DNA from: an uncultured Christensenella sp.
Lineage (GTDB): Bacteria; Bacillota; Clostridia; Christensenellales; Borkfalkiaceae
NCBI GenBank assembly: GCA_910578065.1
Contig: CAJTPB010000002.1
Span: forward strand, 1 to 64,000
Reading direction: 5' to 3'
DNA: 64,000 bases
The notes beneath the pieces were generated by a model, which saw nothing but the letters and a program-made list of their open reading frames with translations, was not told the origin of the DNA and made no database searches. Made by a program: the position numbers and the translations under genes. Shown piece after piece: positions 60,091 to 64,000 of this stretch. How positions within the stretch are numbered: the stretch's first letter is position 1; every line of letters begins with the position of its first letter.

Positions 60091-60111
60091 AGCCCGCAAA
60101 AAGCGCGGGCT
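60091..60111 (-). terminator. SRP RNA downstream terminator
   Basis: On the minus strand AGCCCGC pairs with GCGGGCT, followed by a T-rich tail; a second overlapping hairpin (GGGCTGT/ACAGCCC) could serve the other strand. Confidence 0.65.
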
Positions 60112-60121
60112 GACTTGAACA

Positions 60122-60394
60122 AAAAAACTGTGAGGGCTTTTTTTGTTGCCGACTACCGAAGCGGAAACGCAACAGGTAACTCCTGCAAAGCTACCTTATG
60201 GCACACGCACGGCACCGTTTAGTGCTGCTGTATCCCTACCCTGACACGGTTCGCGGGCGTACGTTGCATAAGACCTTGTTATCATCATCCCTTATTGCGT
60301 GCAGCCTTCCATAGACGACACCGAGAAAAGCGTTCGGCTCTGCTATAGCGGATTGCAGATTCAGGGCACCGCTAACTCCCCGCCTATCACAGCA
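60122..60394 (-). ncRNA. ffs: signal recognition particle RNA, large Gram-positive type
   Basis: About 273 nt. The 5' Alu domain matches the Bacillus scRNA: GGCGGGGAG, AGCGGTGCCCTG, CTGCAATCCGCTATAGCAG. Domain IV has the Ffh-binding loop GTCAGG...AGCAGC. The tip between them is GUA-GGGA-UAC rather than UCC-GGAA-GGA, so the closing pairs changed in concert. The ends pair as CTGTGA/TCACAG, then a T run. Own promoter. Confidence 0.95.
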
Positions 60395-60399
60395 TAGTT

Positions 60400-60428
60400 A
60401 TTGTACACGAAAAGGGGAAGAAAAGCAA
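60400..60428 (-). promoter_or_regulatory. SRP RNA promoter
   Basis: On the minus strand TTGCTT (60423-60428), 17 nt, TACAAT (60400-60405); predicted start near 60394. Confidence 0.82.
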
Positions 60429-60487
60429 GCGTTTTGCCCTTTTCCCATTTAACTTAATTCTAAAATAAAAAACTTTGTTGCAAACAG

Positions 60488-60516
60488 TTGACAAGAATCG
60501 GGAAAAAGCGCAAAAT
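60488..60516 (+). promoter_or_regulatory. promoter of the esterase-ABC operon
   Basis: TTGACA, 17 nt, CAAAAT, ahead of an AAAGGAT ribosome site. Confidence 0.7.
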
Positions 60517-60550
60517 ATGTGAAAGATTAAAATACCGAAAGGATAATTTT

Positions 60551-61393
60551 ATGATACACGAAACATTTTCTGTAACGGCGGAAGGCTCTTTAAACGGCGG
60601 AGCAACGCTGTGCACTTATTTGCTTGAATTGGGCGACGAATTTCGTTACCGCAAGCGTCCGCTGATTTTGATATGTCCGGGCGGCGGATACGGAATGACT
60701 TCCCGGCGCGAAGCGGAACCGCTCGCGCTTGCGTTTAATGCGGCGGGCTATCATGCCGCGGTGCTTTATTATTCGTGTGCGCCCGCAAGATTTCCTACGC
60801 AGATTTTGGAAATCGCGCAGGCTTGGAAGCTGATTTGCGATCGCGCGGAAGAATGGGGCGTGTTGCAAGAACAAACGGTGATTTTGGGGTGCTCGGCAGG
60901 CGGGCATCTTGCCGCAAGCTACGGCATATTCTGCGGGGAAAAATTCGTAACCGATCGGGTGAATATGAGCGCGAAGCAGCTTCGCCCGCGCGGCATGATT
61001 TTGTGCTATCCCGTAATTTCCGCGGGGAAATACGCGCACCGCGGCTCGTTCGAAAATCTGCTCGGCGCGTCCTATACCGAATTATCGAATAGCGAAAAGC
61101 TCGAACAGGTTTCGCTCGAAAAACAGGTGACGGCAGAAACGCCCGAATGCTTTATTTGGCATACGAGCGAGGACGACTGTGTTCCCGTACAAAATTCGTA
61201 TCTGTTTGCGCTTGCGTTAAAGGAAAAGGGGATCGACTGCGAATTGCATGTATTTGCAAACGGTCCGCACGGGTTAAGTTTGGCAAAAGAATGTACCGCG
61301 CACGCGAATGCGGCAGACGCGGCGGAAAAAGAGTGCAGCGCATGGTTTTCGCTTGCGATAGGGTGGTTGAAAAAGCGGATCGGATTTGCATAA
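60551..61393 (+). CDS. alpha/beta hydrolase, acetyl esterase-like
   Basis: 280 residues. LICPGGGYGMTSRRE oxyanion region, nucleophile elbow GCSAGGHLAAS (Ser about residue 115), Asp in HTSEDDCVP and His in NGPHGLS give the triad. Resembles xylan or small-molecule acetylesterases. No signal peptide. ATG 60551 is chosen because the upstream frame covers the promoter. ABC exporter genes follow. Confidence 0.85.
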   Translation: MIHETFSVTAEGSLNGGATLCTYLLELGDEFRYRKRPLILICPGGGYGMTSRREAEPLALAFNAAGYHAAVLYYSCAPARFPTQILEIAQAWKLICDRAEEWGVLQEQTVILGCSAGGHLAASYGIFCGEKFVTDRVNMSAKQLRPRGMILCYPVISAGKYAHRGSFENLLGASYTELSNSEKLEQVSLEKQVTAETPECFIWHTSEDDCVPVQNSYLFALALKEKGIDCELHVFANGPHGLSLAKECTAHANAADAAEKECSAWFSLAIGWLKKRIGFA

Positions 61394-61445
61394 CCGATCA
61401 TGCCGCTTGTCTGCTAAGCGGCGAACGAATACGGAGAAAAGAAAA

Positions 61446-63272
61446 ATGAGCGTGATCCGCTTCGGGCTTTCGTATTGGAAAAAATACATTCCGTTGTTCT
61501 TGCTGTCGCAAATATGTTCTTTGGCGGCGATATTATGCGATTTGGCGTTGCCGCTGTTCAGCGCGGGGATCATCGATTACGTGATCGCGTGCGATCCTGC
61601 CAATCCGCCCGCTCAAACGGGGAATTTGTTTGCGTTTTTATATACGGGAAATTACGGCGCGCCGGGAACGTGGCAACTGTTCGCGTTCGCGGCTATCGTA
61701 TTTTGTGGCGTGTTGCTTGCGCGTATCCTTTTGATTTATATCAAAAACGTCACCTTTCAGTGGTGCGGACTGCAAATGGAAAACGCTTTGCGCGAAGATA
61801 CATATGTTAAGTTGTTGGAATTAGACGGCGAAACGCTTTCGCACTATAATATGGGCGAATTGCTTACCGCAATGAATCGCGATACCATTATTTTTAAAGA
61901 CTTGTTTTCACGCGTTGTAATGAACTTGTTCGATTCGGTATGCGTGATTGCAATTTCGGTGATCGTGTTGACCTCGTTCGATTATAAGCTGCTGTTTCTG
62001 CCCGTAATCATTGCGCCGCTGTTCGCGGTTTCCCTTAGCTTATACTTAAAAAAAGCGCACGCGTTGTTTAAGGAAATACGCGCAGGGTATTCCGAACTCA
62101 ATCTTGCCGTGCAAGAAAACATCGGCGCGGTGCGCATTGTTCGTTCGTTTGCGGGGGAAGAAACGGAGATGCGGAAATTCGACGCAGGCAACCGCAAAGT
62201 GCAGCAATTAAACGACGATCAGATAAAATTGACGGCAAAATACAATTCCGTATTTACCGCGTTTCAGCAAATCGGCTATGTGGGAACGGTGATTGCGGCA
62301 ACGCTGTTGGTGTTAAGCGGACAAATTTATTTGGGTGCGCTGACCGCGGCGACCACTTACGTTACTAAAATTATATCGCACATTACGCAAATCAGCCGTT
62401 CGTGCTTTGCAATGCAAAATCAACTCGTTTCGGGCGGGCGGTTGCAGCGGTTTTTAAACGAAACGGGCAGGGTGCCCGATTATCCCTCGTCGCTTGTTCC
62501 TTCCCGCCGTCCCGATATACAATTACAAGACGTCGGTCTTGTTTTGGGCGAAAAGCAGGTGCTTTCGCATATTTGTTTGAATATCCCTTACGGAAAAAAG
62601 GTGGGGATCATGGGTGGAACGGGCAGCGGAAAATCCGCGCTTGTAAAATCGCTTAGCCGTATTTACGACGTTACTTCGGGCGAAATTTTATTAGACGGAA
62701 AGAACATAAAAGAATATTCGCTCGACGCGCTGCGGGCGGAATTTTCGTACGTATTTCAAGACGTGTTTTTGTTTTCTAACACGGTCGATGCGAACATTGC
62801 GTTTGCGCAGCCCGAATGCGACGAACAGACCGTGCTTCGCGCCGCGGAAACGGCGCAGGCGGCGCGCTTCATCGAACATTTGGAAAGCGGGTATCAAACG
62901 ATCGTAGGGGAGCGCGGTTTGGGGCTTTCGGGCGGGCAGAAACAGCGCGTTTCCATTGCCCGCGCTCTTGTAAAAAACGCGCCCGTTATGATTTTAGACG
63001 ACGCTTCTTCCGCCCTCGACATGGCGACGGAACGGCGGGTGCTTTCCTCTTTAAAAGCGGAAGCTCCCGAACAGACGCTCATCATTGTGGCGCACCGCGT
63101 TTCTTCCGTGTTGGATTGCGACGAAATTTTGTATCTGCGCGACGGGGAAGTGTTGGAACGGGGCACGGCGCGCGAACTCATCGAACAAAACGGCGCGTTT
63201 GCGGCGGTGTACCGCATGCAGACGAGCGACTGTCAGTTAGACGACTCCTCTTACGGAAAGGAGGAACTGTAA
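61446..63272 (+). CDS. ABC exporter subunit with degenerate Walker B
   Basis: 608 residues: six TM helices (about 1-330), then the nucleotide-binding domain with Walker A GGTGSGKS, signature LSGGQKQR and Walker B MILDDASSALD. Asp replaces the catalytic Glu after Walker B, as in the non-hydrolysing half of heterodimeric exporters. Substrate unknown. The stop overlaps the next start. Confidence 0.9.
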   Translation: MSVIRFGLSYWKKYIPLFLLSQICSLAAILCDLALPLFSAGIIDYVIACDPANPPAQTGNLFAFLYTGNYGAPGTWQLFAFAAIVFCGVLLARILLIYIKNVTFQWCGLQMENALREDTYVKLLELDGETLSHYNMGELLTAMNRDTIIFKDLFSRVVMNLFDSVCVIAISVIVLTSFDYKLLFLPVIIAPLFAVSLSLYLKKAHALFKEIRAGYSELNLAVQENIGAVRIVRSFAGEETEMRKFDAGNRKVQQLNDDQIKLTAKYNSVFTAFQQIGYVGTVIAATLLVLSGQIYLGALTAATTYVTKIISHITQISRSCFAMQNQLVSGGRLQRFLNETGRVPDYPSSLVPSRRPDIQLQDVGLVLGEKQVLSHICLNIPYGKKVGIMGGTGSGKSALVKSLSRIYDVTSGEILLDGKNIKEYSLDALRAEFSYVFQDVFLFSNTVDANIAFAQPECDEQTVLRAAETAQAARFIEHLESGYQTIVGERGLGLSGGQKQRVSIARALVKNAPVMILDDASSALDMATERRVLSSLKAEAPEQTLIIVAHRVSSVLDCDEILYLRDGEVLERGTARELIEQNGAFAAVYRMQTSDCQLDDSSYGKEEL

Positions 63273-64000
63273 TGCAGCGCAACACCTATTTTATGGACGA
63301 GGTGATCACCAACGATAAGTTGGACGTTCGCTATTTAAAACGGTTGCTTTCCCGCTTGCTTCCGCGCAAAAAGGCGTTTTTTACGGCGCTTATCCTGTTG
63401 GCGCTTTCTTCCGTCGTTGCGTTGCTTCCTCCCGTGCTCATTCGCGAGATCGTAGAGCGAGTGATCCCCGCCGAAGAGGGAAAAATGCGTATGTTCGCGC
63501 TGTACACGGCGGGGCTGGGCGTACTGGGCGTGCTGACTGCGGTATTGCCTTACTTCCATAAAAAGATCATGGGCGTTTTGGGGAACGGGATCATTGCCGA
63601 AGTGCGGCGGGAAATCTTTTACCGCTTGCAGGAACTTCCTTTCGAATATTACGATGCCCGCCCCGCGGGGAAAATTTCCATCCGCGTGACCGATTATATC
63701 AACGAACTGACCGACTTTTTTACCGAATACCTATTGAATTTTATCGTAGATCTGTTGAAAATTTTCGTGGGTACGGTGTTTATGTTGGTGATGAGTCCGC
63801 TGTTGACCGCCGTCGTATACGCCGCGATCGTTCCGCTTACCGTTTGCATTTTTCTGTTAAAACGGGCGATCCGCAAACTTTACCGCTACCAGCGGGCGAA
63901 AAGTTCCAACCGCAACGCTTTTATCGTCGAATCGATCATGGGCGAAAAGGTGATCAAAAACAATAACCGCTCGCAGTACAACCGCGACGTTTACCGCGTA
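63272..64000 (+). CDS. ABC exporter second subunit (partial)
   Basis: Open from ATG 63272 to the window end, 243 codons, without stop. Starts MQRNTYFMDEVITNDKLD and continues with the TM domain (LILLALSSVVALLPPVLIR; RREIFYRLQELPFEYYDARP). The ATP-binding half lies beyond the window. GGAGGAAC upstream; TAATG overlap with the partner suggests coupled translation of a heterodimer. Confidence 0.9.
   Translation, partial: MQRNTYFMDEVITNDKLDVRYLKRLLSRLLPRKKAFFTALILLALSSVVALLPPVLIREIVERVIPAEEGKMRMFALYTAGLGVLGVLTAVLPYFHKKIMGVLGNGIIAEVRREIFYRLQELPFEYYDARPAGKISIRVTDYINELTDFFTEYLLNFIVDLLKIFVGTVFMLVMSPLLTAVVYAAIVPLTVCIFLLKRAIRKLYRYQRAKSSNRNAFIVESIMGEKVIKNNNRSQYNRDVYRV

Overview
The window looks like the chromosome of a Gram-positive Clostridia-type bacterium (Bacillota), probably an uncultured lineage. 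The evidence is a large SRP RNA with an Alu domain of the Bacillus type, zinc-type S14 and L36, a zinc-lid adenylate kinase, folate-dependent TrmFO, CodW-like HslV with HslU, RibU behind an FMN riboswitch, and the GGGtGRT protein pair. Coding density is high. Promoters are easy to read as TTGACA-like/TATAAT boxes with 17-nt spacers. No rRNA or tRNA gene, CRISPR array, transposase or prophage was seen.

Layout. 0.4-5 kb: mnmG and dnaA on the minus strand, divergent from recF. 5-6 kb: a disturbed interval with a frameshifted two-TM gene and a decayed copy of the recF 3' end. 6-13 kb: PHP phosphatase, VanW lipoprotein, rplS, a GT-C-like membrane protein, comM and dprA, then a 121-bp tandem repeat. 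13-22.5 kb: topA-trmFO-hslV-hslU, a Sel1 protein, hisS, trxA, glyA. 22.5-25 kb: a small AT-richer accessory interval with two XRE regulators, each divergent from a small target gene whose consensus promoter carries paired dyads, plus an MBL hydrolase. 25-32.5 kb: FMN riboswitch-ribU, tsaE-tsaB-rimI-hydrolase-murF, ddl, icd. 32.7-41.4 kb: YugP-like peptidase, obgE, an orphan 501-aa gene, yhbY, the NifU-like/GGGtGRT pair, a PLC-like protein, and a DUF1275-GNAT fusion. 41.4-57.5 kb: the S10-spc-alpha ribosomal superoperon from rpsJ to rplQ with secY, adk, map, infA and rpoA. 57.7-64 kb: M18 aminopeptidase, a GNAT, SRP RNA, an esterase-like hydrolase, and a heterodimeric ABC exporter whose second subunit runs off the window.

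How it fits together. Most genes are housekeeping: translation, tRNA modification (MnmG, TrmFO, TsaE/TsaB), secretion (SecY, SRP RNA), replication and recombination (DnaA, RecF, TopA, DprA, ComM) and cell wall (MurF-like, Ddl, VanW). The unusual material lies between and around these genes. Intergenic spacers repeatedly hold decayed partial duplications, several of which begin inside the 3' end of the upstream gene. Three genes (tsaE, obgE, DUF1275-GNAT) have near-consensus promoters placed so that the transcript should start at or next to the start codon. The S10 and rpsM operons have long structured leaders. The SRP RNA has a GGGA tetraloop with a re-paired closing stem. I see no single large novel system; the best candidates for new biology are the paired XRE modules, the leaderless genes, the gene-tail duplications and the membrane-anchored MurF with its terminator-gated ddl.
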